DNA of 64,000 nt from Lingula anatina (lineage: Eukaryota > Brachiopoda > Lingulata > Lingulida > Lingulidae), in assembly GCF_001039355.2 (NCBI RefSeq), contig NW_019776108.1:1-64000 (forward strand), written 5' to 3'. Position numbers and translations under genes: made by a program. The notes beneath the pieces were generated by a model. That model had not been told where the DNA came from. It was given only the letters and a program-made list of their open reading frames with translations, and did not search any database. Of this stretch, positions 49,251 to 61,846 are shown one piece after another. Every line of letters starts with the position of its first letter. The first letter of the stretch is position 1.

Positions 49251-49540
49251 GGTCCCTCGCTAAATTGCTTTCAGCCCAAGCGGCTTAGACGTCTGGGACG
49301 CCCACTAAAGCTGCTAAACAATTGTTAATTACCTCCTATCAGCCTCAGCAGGCGTGACAGACATGTAAGCCGCCCAAAATAATTGCAATTAAGCGAGGAT
49401 CCCCGCGGAGAAAGTTCGATCCAAAGTTAGTACGATAGTCTCTGGGAATGGCTTCAAAGTCGCATACGACCACACCACACGCACAGAGAAAAAAATCAAA
49501 ATCAGTCATTCATCATACAAACACACGTGCACACACGCAG

Positions 49541-49580
49541 ATAGAGAGAGAGAGAGAGAGAGAGAAATAGAGAGAGAGAA
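49541..49580. repeat. (GA)n microsatellite
   Basis: GA runs, slightly interrupted, in the intron between leaders 6 and 7. Confidence 0.85.
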
Positions 49581-51223
49581 AGTGTTTCTCTTGACACCTA
49601 CACTTACTGAAATTAACTTGTCTCATATACAAATACACACGCAATCAATCAAGGTTTTGCAGGGAATATTGACAAGTAGCCATTACCATGTGTTGGACAT
49701 AAGTACTGCGGCAAGCCAAACACAAAGAGACATTTTAGCTTTGAATGGGAGAGTGAAGCCTCCATTTATTGCTAAGTAGATATCTCAGTTCAGCTGGGCA
49801 CCCATTGTTTTTCAATCTGCTATGATTGATTTGAAAGCTTTTACGGCTATCTCCAGGCTTTTAATCCATCCTTTTCAAGGTAATATGCAGTTATAGGTCT
49901 GTCAAACTAAGTGCTATCGCTTACTGCACAGGTGATCTTAAAAGAGGTATTTCGAATCGGAGAATGCATTGCTTCAAACCTGGCAAGTCCTTCTGTATAT
50001 TGCCCGCTCTCCTGTGCACGAGTCTCAGTTTTACAAGGTTTGCTACAGACATTCGAGGAATCAGAGGTGCATTCTCCGTGAAAATTGGGCAGTGAAGCAT
50101 CAGTGCTGTTGACGCTTGAATGTGTCATCACGGGTTTGATATCTTAGTTACGGCGGACCTTCAGAGATTTCCTATTGATCCTGCCTTTGTTTTTCGCAGT
50201 ACCTGTTAGTCAATACGTACGTGTTGCAACGGAACTGGCTCACTAATTTGACTTATGTCTGTTGACTGAATAACAAACAAAACAGCAAAAAGTTTACAAC
50301 GAAAACAGCCGTAGTTAAATATTATTTTACAAGGGCATGGTGTAGACATACACCAGGACGGCCTCCTAAGGGTATTGACAAACACAGTGGTGCGAAGCCG
50401 AATTTCTTATTGACGGAAAGAGAAGGGCCAGTCTAAATTATGTAAGAAGTGGATTTGACATATCACCAGGTAGCATTGTGTCGGATTAATTGTGACGAAT
50501 GAAAACGCCGTGATACATTATTGTAGTTCAGCCCCCGTAGATCACGCTGTGGGAAATCTGGCGCTGGTGCGTTACTAAGCGGTTTGATGTTTGGACAACA
50601 TTACAAGATTCATAAGGCAATAAAAAACTCAAAAAGGGGGCGGTGATTTACTGGGATTACCGTGCGAGGTCAGATTATTTTAAGGACGTGGTCCAAAGGA
50701 CGTTTTCCTCACATGGTGGTATGTCTCTGGAATAAGGAAAAATTGGCCTGTAAAAGTCGACATCTCACTGGGAGACAGCCGCATGTGGAAAGATTTCATA
50801 TCACATACTTCGATATCTAAATACAATTCTCTCAATCAGTTTGAGGGGAATTTCACTGAGAGGACAAATTGGCAGTAATATCTTGATCGGAAAATAATTC
50901 TTCACGGACAGTAAAATTAACATGCGACAGAGAACTGCTAATGGACAAATATAGGTAAAAGTCATTGAACGTGATCGTATACACGCCACAGTACTGCTTA
51001 AAATTGGGAAAGACGTTCCGCCACTGTTTACAGTTATTTTGTTTCAGTCTGTAAAAATAAAGAAACGAGGTCAGTGGCTTTCTGTAACAAAAAAAAAAAG
51101 AAGTTGACTCTGGAATGGCGTAACACTTAGAACAGTGTAAAGCCCAGCGAACTGGAAACATCCGCACCTACCCAATATACACCCCGGCCAGTTTGACGAA
51201 AGCTACCGTCTGACAGGCTCAAG

Positions 51224-51375
51224 ATGTCTTCGAGGGGAGGAGGAGGAGGAATGACATTACTGACGCCCACACCCCAGGATCGGCCTCGGTCAGGTCGACC
51301 GGTCTCAGGGAGACCTCGGAGCGCTAGGAGATGTCGACCCGTCTCGGCTAGAAAAGAAACACACGAGACTGTGGT
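51224..51375 (+). CDS. ADGB: Androglobin leader exon 7 (50 codons, Arg-rich)
   Basis: A at -3. Starts MSSRGGGGGMTLLTPTPQDR, followed by repeated R-P/R-S-A-R segments (SGRPVSGRPRSARRCRPVSA). It contains TPTP proline-directed sites. Donor GTGGT|GTAAGT, phase 2, joined codon GTG (Val). Confidence 0.65.
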
Positions 51376-53899
51376 GTAAGTTTTTTTTAATTCAATCAGA
51401 AACGTATAAGTCTTTTGTGCAGTATTACTTGTATGTGCCACATGGCTGGCTTGAGACCGACGGAGCAACAAAACCCAATATGGATGTGTTGTTGGTTTAA
51501 TCGACGTCTTTGGGTATACAGAGAGAAATATAATTCTTTCTCAATTAGGGATATGCATTAGACGTTAGTGAACGTGCTCAAATTCATAAACACTTTTCGT
51601 GACTGTTCATGTATTTAAAAACTGTTTCGTTCCTGTGGTTTATTTATTTGGCGCACAATGTAATTTATCAAGCTTTTTCGGTTAAAAAGTGAACAACGGT
51701 TTTCTGAGATCTAGATTTTCCTGAGTATGTTTCCTCGATTTTTCTTAACGTGGTAGCAGTTTTCCCAGGGTCAAAAGAAATATTTCTGTCAAATGAACCT
51801 ATAGTTTTTTGTATGGCAACAGGTGTGTAGGCTTCAAAAGTTTTATATATCGTTGTTTAATGTCGGGGGAATATTACAAAAATTCCTGACAGGTTTTCTG
51901 TTTCTCAGTGTGACTGCAGCATACCCCTCTCCGCCCTTCCCATATTGGCCATGCGAATATGGTTATATACATGTAGATCATCTATTTTGATGATGTAGGC
52001 AAACTGTATATTCTACACTTTAAGTAGATAGCATCTGAGCATTCTAACTGTGAGGGAACGCATGAAGGCGTTTTAGAGGAAGTTTTTAGAATTGTATATA
52101 ACCAACCTAGATTAGAAATTCTACAATGATTTCAATAATTGCAGTCTAATAAGAAGCCTAGATTAAAACCTCTCTAGACATCTCCGTATGCTCAGCTTAA
52201 ATGTCAAGGAGTTTCATTTGTTTTTTATCACAAGTTTCTTATTACGTGACCAATCTACCCTTTTAAGTGAGCTCTTGAAGCTTGCACCCTAAAACAAAAT
52301 GTGCACTGGGGCAGTATACATTCTTGTGTTTCTCTGTGTCATTATCAAGGTGAAAAATGTTCTTGTAGTCGCTTCATTCAATACCATTTCCTCTATATGC
52401 TGATCTCTTATAAGGCTTTTAGCATTTACAGAGCACTGTAGCGGAGACTAGACGCATTGCACTGTCGACAAAACCGTTTTTCTGAGCCGCGAGTAGGCTA
52501 CCCTGGTTTCCGTGAACGGTTTTCCAAGTTTTTCGAGTGCCACCTGTGATAAGAAGCATTGGCAAGTGGTTCATAAGCAGTTTCTAACTGAGACGAGGCA
52601 ATGCTTTCACGTGCTTTGCATTGTGTGGCATACGTAGTATCTTTATTACCTGTAGGTAATAGTGGTAAAGGGTGGGGTAAAGATTTATTAAAGATGAGAC
52701 AGAGATTATAGGGGGTTCCTCTTTTTTGTTGCGGGTCAGCGTGATCGTTTTTCTTCGTTTATCAGTTATGAAATTTCGCTACAAGATAGCGTCTTTATAA
52801 GTCAAGCAATCGAAAACTCACTAGATATATCTCTCCTAGGTGATAAATGCGAGGGGGGTAATTACATGTGGATTTTACTGATCCACAAAGTCAGTTAAAT
52901 TAATCCGACCTGTCTATCACAAATTGGGGACACTTTATCATAGATTATATTGTCATACCACCGCCCCGGTGGCATTTGATATTCTTAATGTCGAGCTAAG
53001 TACCTTGTCCAAATTCCCCCTGCGTGGCTCAGAGGCTCGATCTTCACCCCTTGCTACTGTACACAAAGAGACAGCAAGCTGAGCCGACTTGATCGGAGAA
53101 ACACTCCACTTCACTTGCGACAGTTCATCCACAACACCGGCGTTTCTACATGCACATACAGTGGTCTACATGGACAGTTGCTTGTTTCACCTATAGGACT
53201 GGGGTTGTGACTTGTTTAAGTTGCTGACTGGATGGACAGGACAACTTGATTCAAAAATGAAGTGAAGAGATGCAGCTATGTTTAGCATACATGCCGAAAG
53301 TGAAAAGCCCTCTGTGGACCCGTGTCACGCGTTGCCGGGGAATTTAGAAATGTTATGACCAGTTGCAAGGCAAATTGAAAGGCGTTGCTGAATTCAACCA
53401 TTTACTTTTTAAACGGGCATGAAGAACAGGCAATAAGTTGTTTTCTAATTGCTCAACATATGGCATCGGTACCTTTTGAAGGCTTTAGAGACACTTGTCG
53501 ATTTATCGTCAAAAATGTAGTGGATCGACTCTCCTGGCTTTAGATGACTAACTATACAATTGACATTGGGAAAGCACTGATAGGCAAAAATATATCTGCG
53601 AGCTTCATAATCGCTATATCTTCACAGGGAACACAGTCGTAGCAAGAACCAGCGATGTTTTGTCGAATTTTTAAAAAAACTAAGCAACAGCTGAAACTTT
53701 ATACTCCGGACATACGCTAAACATAAAACGCACTAACAGCTAGTGATTTTATACAACGTGTAGAATTTGATACGTAAATGATTTCTTTGTGCAACACGCT
53801 TAATTGAAATATCAGGAACTGTGGTAAGTTTTTATTTTCGCGAGCACAACACTACAAAGTCATAAGGATTGACGCAAGTTTGCTCAAAACACCAAGGGG

Positions 53900-54096
53900 A
53901 TGAGTTTTCCTGGAAGTCGGAGACACACAGTCCATCTGACAGGCGATAAGGCTTCTGTAGGCCTTGTGCCCCCGGTTAGCGGGAGCGGAGGGGGTCTTCG
54001 CACGCACGGGAAAGGAAGACTCAGTCTCGATTCTCAGTACATTTCTACAAATAACGAGTCCAGGAGAAACAACAGCAGAAGGGGCACTCAGCAGTG
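53900..54096 (+). CDS. ADGB: Androglobin leader exon 8 (65 codons)
   Basis: Starts MSFPGSRRHTVHLTGDKASV. A Gly-rich middle is followed by GRLSLDSQY and a basic end, SRRNNSRRGTQQ. PKA-type RRHT and RRGT sites are present. Donor CAGTG|GTGAGT, phase 2, joined codon TGG (Trp). Confidence 0.65.
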
Positions 54097-56123
54097 GTGA
54101 GTTGTGCAGTTGGACTCTACGATTTATGTATTATCTAAGTACCGCTAAGTGTCTGTTATTTTTTCACTGAAAAAAATCCCATAACTTACAGTGGATACGA
54201 TCTGGTAATAAAAGGCATTGATTTAGTTATCAAAGGCTAGGTCATCGATCATGAGTAAATACAAGAGATGGATCAGTTTACCGGCGACAAAGATTATTTA
54301 GCGAACTAGACCAGCATATTTGGTCCTATGACGGTGACAAGCTATTTTCACCAGCTATTTTTGTCAGCTGATGGCAAACAGACTTTTATCTTTGAACTCG
54401 AGCACTGCAACGTGCATATTGTTATTTTCAATATAGTTCAAAGTTAAATGTACATTTTCTGTTGAAACACTAACTCTTTTTTCTCCAAAATTGACAAAAA
54501 AATTATTGAAAGTACGAAATGGTGAAAAACAAACAAGTGAATGTTATACCATTTCAATGTGGTTTCAAAGGACCAAAAGTCAACCAATTACTTCCAATCA
54601 TAGCCTAGCTACGCTATAGCACTGTCAATAATGACACACCCATCCCTAATAATAATCACGCGCTGTTTTAGAAATATAAAAAGAGCCCATGCGTGTCTTT
54701 GTGTTTTGATCCGTTTGTCACCAAGCAGCGTCATGAAAGATGTCACCTGACGTCGGCGTAACGCGAGGATCTTCTATTGATTTATCGTCACTGATCAGTG
54801 ATGGATGAGACGGTGATAAGGAGAAGTTGAGATTACGCAGAGTTTACCTGTCATCACTTATCAGACCATCTGTTTGTTTGCTGCATAAGTGGTGTGTAAA
54901 CAGCAATTTTGTATAAGCTAATTTTGAATCACGCTGTTTATTCAGGTACAGTAATGATATTGCTTGCACAGGCTAATTACATGTGATATTGCTCTTCTTC
55001 AGTGCCGCTTGTTTTAAATGAGACATTCTTATGTAAAAAATGTTTTATTCCTTTTTAGTAAAACATCAAAACACTAATTCGTTTGACAAAAGGACAGTGC
55101 ATTTTGGAGCTGATTATAACATTAAATAAAGAGTTAACGGTTTAATGTATTTAATATACATAAAACAATTATATTATTTAAGCTTATATTACTACGTACT
55201 GCTCTCTGGAGAGTGGTTATAGAAAATGAGTGTATTTTCTTCTTGTTCCATTCTAGTAAATGCACATACACAAAAAAATGAAACTAATGCATCTAATTTC
55301 TGGCTTTGTCACTTGCCAAATACACATCTGTACGAGCTTTTTCCCCGATATATTTGCTTCATCTTACTATGTACAGTATAGATTACGGTGTGATTACCTT
55401 GGGGAAATTATTTCAAAGCATCCTTACCGTGTGTGCGTGTAAACTCTCAAGACAATACAAATGAAGTCGTTTACCATAGCAGTCTCTTTGTAATAAGGGC
55501 CGATTGTGTGTTTTGAGCGCTTTCCGGAAGTACCTTAGCTGAGCTGCCAAAGTTGTGAACGTTGCAAGCAGGGGTTGTGGAAGCAGATTTAAGAAGGCGT
55601 GGTTTCATATCAGTCAAGTTAATAAGGATGCTTTTGGCGCAGATGCTATGTCGGTTTGCTATAGCTAGATAACTATGTTGTTGGGAAAGATGAGCAATAT
55701 TGTCGTTTTATCTTCGGTCCGTGTCGTCTGGACGGCGGCCGAGCTGGGGTCATTACCTGTTGGTTGTCATTAATTACCCTCTTGTGGACATTCAATATCA
55801 GTGACATGGTTCGTCGTTCAGAGATTGTCATGATTTAGTCGCAAAGTTGCAAAATTGGGATTGCAAATCGCCTTAAGTCTCTGAGCCAAAATTTTAATAA
55901 GAACAGCAAGGACTAGTGAAATCTGATGCACGTCTTATCTCGGTAATCGCGTTAGATTTTTTTTAATGGAGAAAATATTCAATACAGTATGGATTACTCA
56001 GATGACTGATGCATATGCAAGATAACAAAGAACGGCCAAACTTTCAATCCGCTTGATACCCGTGACAACGCTAGACTGGAGTACTCCTCGCGGAAGAGAC
56101 GCGGTAGCTTTTTTGTTTTTAAA

Positions 56124-56266
56124 ATGTCGTCGGGGAACACGAGTCGTTCTTTCTCTCGCAATAGTTCACGAAGTGGAAGGTACAGCGTCAGCTTCAAAAA
56201 TGAACTTGGTCGATTGTCCGCCACACCCATTACTGGATACACTTCACAGGGGAGGCGGAGGAGGGG
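56124..56266 (+). CDS. ADGB: Androglobin leader exon 9 (47 codons, Ser/Arg-rich)
   Basis: A at -3. Starts MSSGNTSRSFSRNSSRSGRY and continues SVSFKNELGRLSATPITGYT. The Y-SVSF string echoes RRVSVSF in leader 2. It ends GRRRR before the phase-2 donor AGGGG|GTAAGG (joined codon GGG, Gly). Confidence 0.65.
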
Positions 56267-58138
56267 GTAAGGAAATTAACCGATACCTTGATATATTTAA
56301 GGACGTTCTTCTGTATTTTGTGATGCAATATAATATATTTGGATAATAGATGAAAACAGTGCAATCAAAAAGGTGAAAAGGGTGACAAGATTAGATAATT
56401 CTATTTCTAAGTGGATATGTCACAAAAAGAGAAAAAAGATTTAGATCTGCAGTTTGGCTATCTAAGGTCAGCGTTACTCCACATGCTTTCTTTTAAGGTG
56501 TCCGATGACCCAAGCGTTCTGATTAAATGTTTCTATTTCAAATTCCGAAAATACAAAAAAACTGTATGCCAGATGTTCGTATAGAGAAAGAAAAGGTTTG
56601 GTTGATTTTTGTACTTTGTTAGCGCTGTTTGAAAGCAATAATGAACAGAATGCTTGGTTAGTTATTCAGTTGTATTTATGAAAAGAAACGTGCTGAAAGA
56701 CGAATGTCGAGCTTTTGTGTCGTAGTCCATATGTTGAAAAAGACTGAGAAAAACAGCTTCATGTCATCACGAAAAACGGACTCAAACACGCGTTTTAATC
56801 TTTTCTTTGTCAAAAAATGACAAATGTTTCGAAGGTCAGGGCTTGAGTTTGTTTTTATATCTAACGCTCGCTGTTGCACCAGATGAACTACTACATGAGT
56901 TTATGTATACCAAGCGGCACACGCCACATTAAGAAATGAGTAAAACACACTTAAAACACATTATAAGCCATTACTTCGGAACCGAATAATTGAAAAGACG
57001 ATTTCAGTAAATCATTGGAACAACATCCAAATTAAGGAAAAGACCAATGAACAATCAGTTCGAAAGTCGCTGCGTATCAGTCTTGTGGAGATAAGACTTT
57101 TGATTAACATGAGTTGGGATTAGAGCGTGGCGGGATTATTATTATCCTACAGCTATATTGAACCTAGAGATATAGGTCGTCATGTATAGTTACTGACAAC
57201 AAGGGGATCACATTGTTCTGAGGCTGTGTTTTTTTAATGGACGGTTTTCTCTGTGGATTTTCTTCGACGTTCGTGACAATAGAAACTTGTACAGGATTAG
57301 CAGATTTTCTACAGAAAATCTTGTAGCTAAAAGCCAGTTGACGGTTCTTGAAAACAAGCATACAACTTGTGTGGGCAAGCGAGTGTGACAGAAGTGAACG
57401 ACAAGAAGTGTTTTATTTTCTGGACAGACTGAAGCTGTGAAGCATTTTGAATAGTTTCATTGTACGTTAACCGCCTGAATGAATTCAGCGCCATCGACCC
57501 TGATAATTCCACTTTATTGCTACAGATAAAACTAAGCGCTTCATACTTTCGGCAATACTCTCACGTCCAGGGGATTTATTGCGATGACTTCAATGAATGA
57601 TGTGAGAAATATCAAACAATAGTATTGTCATAACACAAGTCGCTAGGGATCACGCTAGAGTTGACAAAGAATTTTATGCAGTTTACATAATAAATCCTAA
57701 CTCAGAAATGGGATATTTGATGAAACATTTATTAGTGCTATCCGGTTGATTGTTATTATGTTGTATTCGGAAACGATAGAAGTCATGGATGCCATACAAA
57801 TAGGTGTTTACGATGTGTGAGACATTAGCCTGTGTGGACAGAATAAGCAACAGTGATTTCTGGTCAGGGTACGAGAATTTCCATGGATTACAGTATATAG
57901 AGTATTACTGTATGAGCAGTGGTGCACGTGGATTTACGATTTCAAAACTGTGACAACGCTGTACGTTATAAGCACAAAAAGGTGGTCCATAAAAATTAAC
58001 ATAGAAGATGGACATTTGCTAAATGAAATTTGACTGAGTTGTCATTCAGGAGGATTTCAAAGCTTTCACTTCGGTACTAGTGCAGTTGCAGTTGATGGGT
58101 TGCTGTGCTTATTAACTTAGGAGAAATAACTGAGTAAA

Positions 58139-58326
58139 ATGGCGAGCTCGGAGGCTGACAGCCCCGTCCGAAAACGGCAATCCCGACAGGGCATCAGGCG
58201 CGATTTGTTCCTTCCCTCCTTACCCATGACGCCGGAGGAAACGCCAAATCACCGTCCAAGTGACAGGCGATCGTCTGCATTTGGGAGTCGGAGGAGATCA
58301 AATGTTACGATTGTCTCGTTACACAG
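58139..58326 (+). CDS. ADGB: Androglobin leader exon 10 (62 codons)
   Basis: Kozak context AAAATGG; starts MASSEADSPVRKRQSRQGIR. The middle is LPMTPEETPNHRPSDRRSSA, then SRRRSNVTIV. Two PKA-type sites (RRSS, RRRS) and TP sites are present. The donor CACAG|GTGGTT is weaker than the others; phase 2, joined codon AGG (Arg). Confidence 0.6.
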
Positions 58327-59939
58327 GTGGTTATATATTTACTTTTGTTTTCACGTTTGATCTATGTTTGGTTTTCCATCATTCTGCTGTTTCTCGGTGT
58401 TTAAGTTTAGATTTAATAGCAGCGGCCTAGTTGGTTTCTTTGCTCGTTAGCATTATTTTATTGTCAATAATTTGTCTCATGCGTGTCGAGCTTTTGCGAT
58501 TTTTGATTACTTGTTGACAACTTTGTCATAGTCGGACAAAATTGCCAATGAAATTATTATTTCTTTATATGTTATAACTTAAGACCGGGACTTTGGGGTA
58601 TATCAGCAGATTTATTGGACTTTATTATAATTTAGAAAAAACATTTGCAAGTTTTTTTCTTTGGATCAAACAGCTATCTATCTTTACCGAGGGATTTATA
58701 AAAATGCAAGTGAATGCGCTTCAAATCGTAACCAACACCACGAGGACGCATTCCAGGCATTCTGATTCTTCTCTTTCATTGAACAGGATTCATTATTGTG
58801 CTTGTTGAGACATAGGCATGTTACTGCAGCGCTTGAGTGCATGTATGATCTTCGGCTACGTAGTCAAGTGCAATATAATGCAAATAAAACACAATGCATA
58901 AAAGCATGGCAAACATCGAATGTAAAGGAACTGCTATTTGGATCATTTAAAGGCAACTGTGAATGGATCTTCCTGCTTTTTTTTACTTTGGTTGTGTTAG
59001 ACAAATATGCATGTTCAAGATAATGAATTCACTCAATTAAGGGGAACCTGCTCTAGAACCAGGACGGTCCGTTTACAACAGGTTCTGATTTCATGGCTCA
59101 GGTAGAAGAGTGACATGGAGAGTTATTCCTAAATCCATACCCAATCCCCTTTTGTCCCCGTAAGCCATGAGATACACGTTGAACAATACGAACAATAAAA
59201 TAATTTACATTTCACTGTTTACTCGCTACAAATATGTTGACTTACACGTCGGGAGAAATATGTACACTTTTAACGAGTAGACCTTGGCGTTGACAACGGT
59301 TTAGAAACTATGGAACGGTGACGAGGAAATAGGAGGATTTTGAAGCTTTCTTTAAATGAAGATTATTTCAATTTGACCAGAAATTTTTACTGATTTTATT
59401 ATTTTGTTTTGCTGTGGAACCTTAGTTTACATTTGATTAAAACTACTGGAGGATTTCAGGACAAGTGTTGGACAAGATTAATTCTGCAATCGGCCTGAAC
59501 CTATACCAAATGACTGATAAAACGCTAAGAGTCACAGACCAGTTTTAATTTTCGAGCAATTCTCCAGAGACTCAGGTAACGAGGAGTTGATTTGCGTGCA
59601 CATGAAGCGGCAAATTTATTTCGCCACGAACATAAAACTGGCTGCATATTTTCTGCGTGTCCGAACATACGATGAAACTGAAACCCGAGTTATCGACGAC
59701 GAAGCAAGTTAGGCACACTGTCGATTATTACCTAGAGGCTAGAATACCCTTGATTGTTTAATTGATCTGTGCTGTTATACTACAATACGTGTTGAACAAT
59801 TTCTACTTTGTTCTCGGTCCCAGGAAACTATTGTAATGTGAGGAAACCTCTGACAATCACATCGCTTGGATAGACTAAGCCGGATACAAGAACACAGTTG
59901 AAAAAGTCGTTGCTGGCTTTCATCTCCACGCATTTCATA

Positions 59940-60283
59940 ATGCGTCGAGGCTCAACCCAGCCAATGTCTCTATCCGTTAGCAAGAAGCGCGGAGGCAAGG
60001 ACAGCAAGGCGGCACCAGGCGAGATAAAAGAAGGGGATATATTCTACAGGACTGTTAGAATATATCCATCGCACCCGTTGGAACCCGAGGAACAGCATGT
60101 AACGATCACGAGGCCCGAGTTCCCACCTGGTGTGGTCGAGGTGCCGCATCACAGACAGCGGTCGGCGGCGCACTCCGAAACCACGTCCCGTAGAGGGTCG
60201 GTGATGAGTCTTGCTGGGACAGAACGCGGGAATGTCAACCGTGATGAAGCCACCACGCCCAGGGAAGAGACGGACAGGGACAG
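59940..60283 (+). CDS. ADGB: Androglobin leader exon 11 (114 codons)
   Basis: ATG with A at -3; starts MRRGSTQPMSLSVSKKRGGK. It includes GEIKEGDIFYRTVRIYPSHP, the most structured-looking stretch of any leader, and then TSRRGSVMSLAG. Two RRGS PKA-type sites are present. The donor GACAG|GTGCCG is non-ideal; phase 2, joined codon AGG (Arg). The open frame extends 14 codons upstream, but only from a non-ATG codon. Confidence 0.6.
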
Positions 60284-61320
60284 GTGCCGTATTGCCGTAC
60301 CGCCCCACCAGCACATTTTTTTCTTATCAATTTTCTCCTTTGTAAATGATGAAAATTGTTAAGAGTTATCTTTGGGGATTTAAACTTTGCTAAAATTGAA
60401 ATTAGATTAGGAAGTTGAAATATATTGCAATCAGCTGAATAAGTAATTAAAGCAAGGGTTAAAAACCCCGCCTGGCATGGTGATTAGAAAAAACTGAAGG
60501 ACCGAAAGACAAGGGGTCAATAGTTATTATACAGGCACACAGTATTTTAGATGAAACTAACAAAATATTTTATTAATCTATAGCTACCATTTTGTACTTA
60601 AACTCGGTTTAGGGGCCTAGTGTAAGAAGGTTCTGTCGGCTAAAAGCCATGATGGCATTTTTGTTCGCGTTTAGCTTTCTTCCTTTTTTATGCACGTCGA
60701 CTGTTTAATTCTACTTCATCGCTTGTGAAAGTGAATCAATGACAGTGTAGTGTGACATTTAAGAGAGATACATTGCGGCACAGAAAGTTATCATTAATCG
60801 ATAAATCTGATTAGGTAAGGTATCGGCTACGTTCACTAGTTAAGGTACCTAATATGGGGAGTTTCCTATTAAAGAACTTTAAAACCAACCACTCACATTT
60901 ATGTCCCATAGTCGGCTGGTACAGCATCTTGTTTGAATTGCCAGAAAAAGCTAGAGACTTCTTTCACGACAATCCTAAAAATAGCGTATACTAGCATTGG
61001 CTACTTACTGTGTCAAGATGTTTTGTGAAACATTTTGGTGGGCAAAATTTGATTTTTAAGGAATGTAAGATTGACATTCAAAATGTAAGTGCTTGTCTAA
61101 ATATACAACAGATAAAGGTTAAGTGGTATTAATGTTATAACTGTTGTAGGAGGGACTATAAAAATAATGTTTAAGTACTGACAGAGGTTTGGGATCCTTG
61201 CTTTTAAAAAAAAAACAAAGTGGCAGATCCTATCCCTTCGCAGTCCTATCCCTTCGCTAAATGATTTATCAATATAGGCCTACTAATTGGGCTCACAGGT
61301 GCTATCAAACAAGCAGACAA

Positions 61321-61383
61321 GTAAATAAATAAATAAATAAATAAATAAATATATAAAGCAAAATAATTTTACCCCCCCCCCCC
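61321..61383. repeat. (AATA)n and poly-C low-complexity DNA
   Basis: An AATA run at 61321-61350 and a C homopolymer at about 61370-61383 in the intron between leader 11 and the standard first exon. A 17-bp tandem duplicate of TCCTATCCCTTCGC lies just left at about 61227-61258. Confidence 0.85.
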
Positions 61384-61637
61384 GACCATCCAATATGCTG
61401 GACGTGCCCTAAGTTGGCTAATGTGTTGACGCTAGGGACCCTGAATCCTAGGTTTATAATGTTTTAACAGCAGTCTTTTCACTGTGGCATCAGGGTGTTA
61501 AACAAAATGAGTGTTTGCTACGTTTACGATAGATAACGATAGCTTAACTTTTGTGAAGTTATTATAACCGCATGTAACTATTGCTAGATGGTTAATTTTG
61601 CATATTCTTTAAAACTCAAAACAAAACTTCGTTTGTT

Positions 61638-61671
61638 CAAGGAGTTATAACAGATCTGTTATAACTCCTTG
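61638..61671. repeat. 34-bp perfect palindrome upstream of the standard androglobin exon
   Basis: The sequence is its own reverse complement around a central AGATCT (CAAGGAGTTATAACAGA then its mirror). It lies 176 bp before the ADGB ATG at 61847. It could form a cruciform in DNA, bind a dimeric factor, or be the remnant of a small inverted-repeat element. Confidence 0.9.
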
Positions 61672-61714
61672 GTTTGTTTTGGTATGGGACGTCTTTGTGA
61701 CAGTGTAGTACCCT

Positions 61715-61840
61715 GGCGCCATCTTCACTGCTCAGAGCTCAAAAACATTGTACGCATGCGTGGCGACCTGCTGCTCGTGGCAACCAAATATATTTTAAAA
61801 TATAATACTGAAAAAATTCGAATGCCATTAAAATGATTTT
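61715..61840 (+). promoter_or_regulatory. Candidate TATA-less promoter of the standard androglobin first exon
   Basis: It contains GGCGCCATCTT (YY1-like, about 61716-61726), GCATGCGTGG (NRF-1-like, about 61752-61761) and a repeated GTGGCGACC / GTGGCAACC pair (about 61759 and 61777) resembling RFX X-box half-sites. These are typical of TATA-less and ciliary-gene promoters. This rests on motifs only. Confidence 0.4.
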
Positions 61841-61846
61841 ATGACG

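Noticed and set aside
49449-49560. ATG frame beginning MASKSHTTTPHAQRKKSKS, resembling the androglobin MASK start and lying in the leader interval
   Set aside because: It runs into the GA microsatellite and has no acceptable phase-2 GT donor, so it is not supported as a leader exon.
55676-55775. ATG frame MLLGKMSNIVVLSSVRVVWT between leaders 8 and 9
   Set aside because: It ends in a stop without a convincing donor in phase 2.
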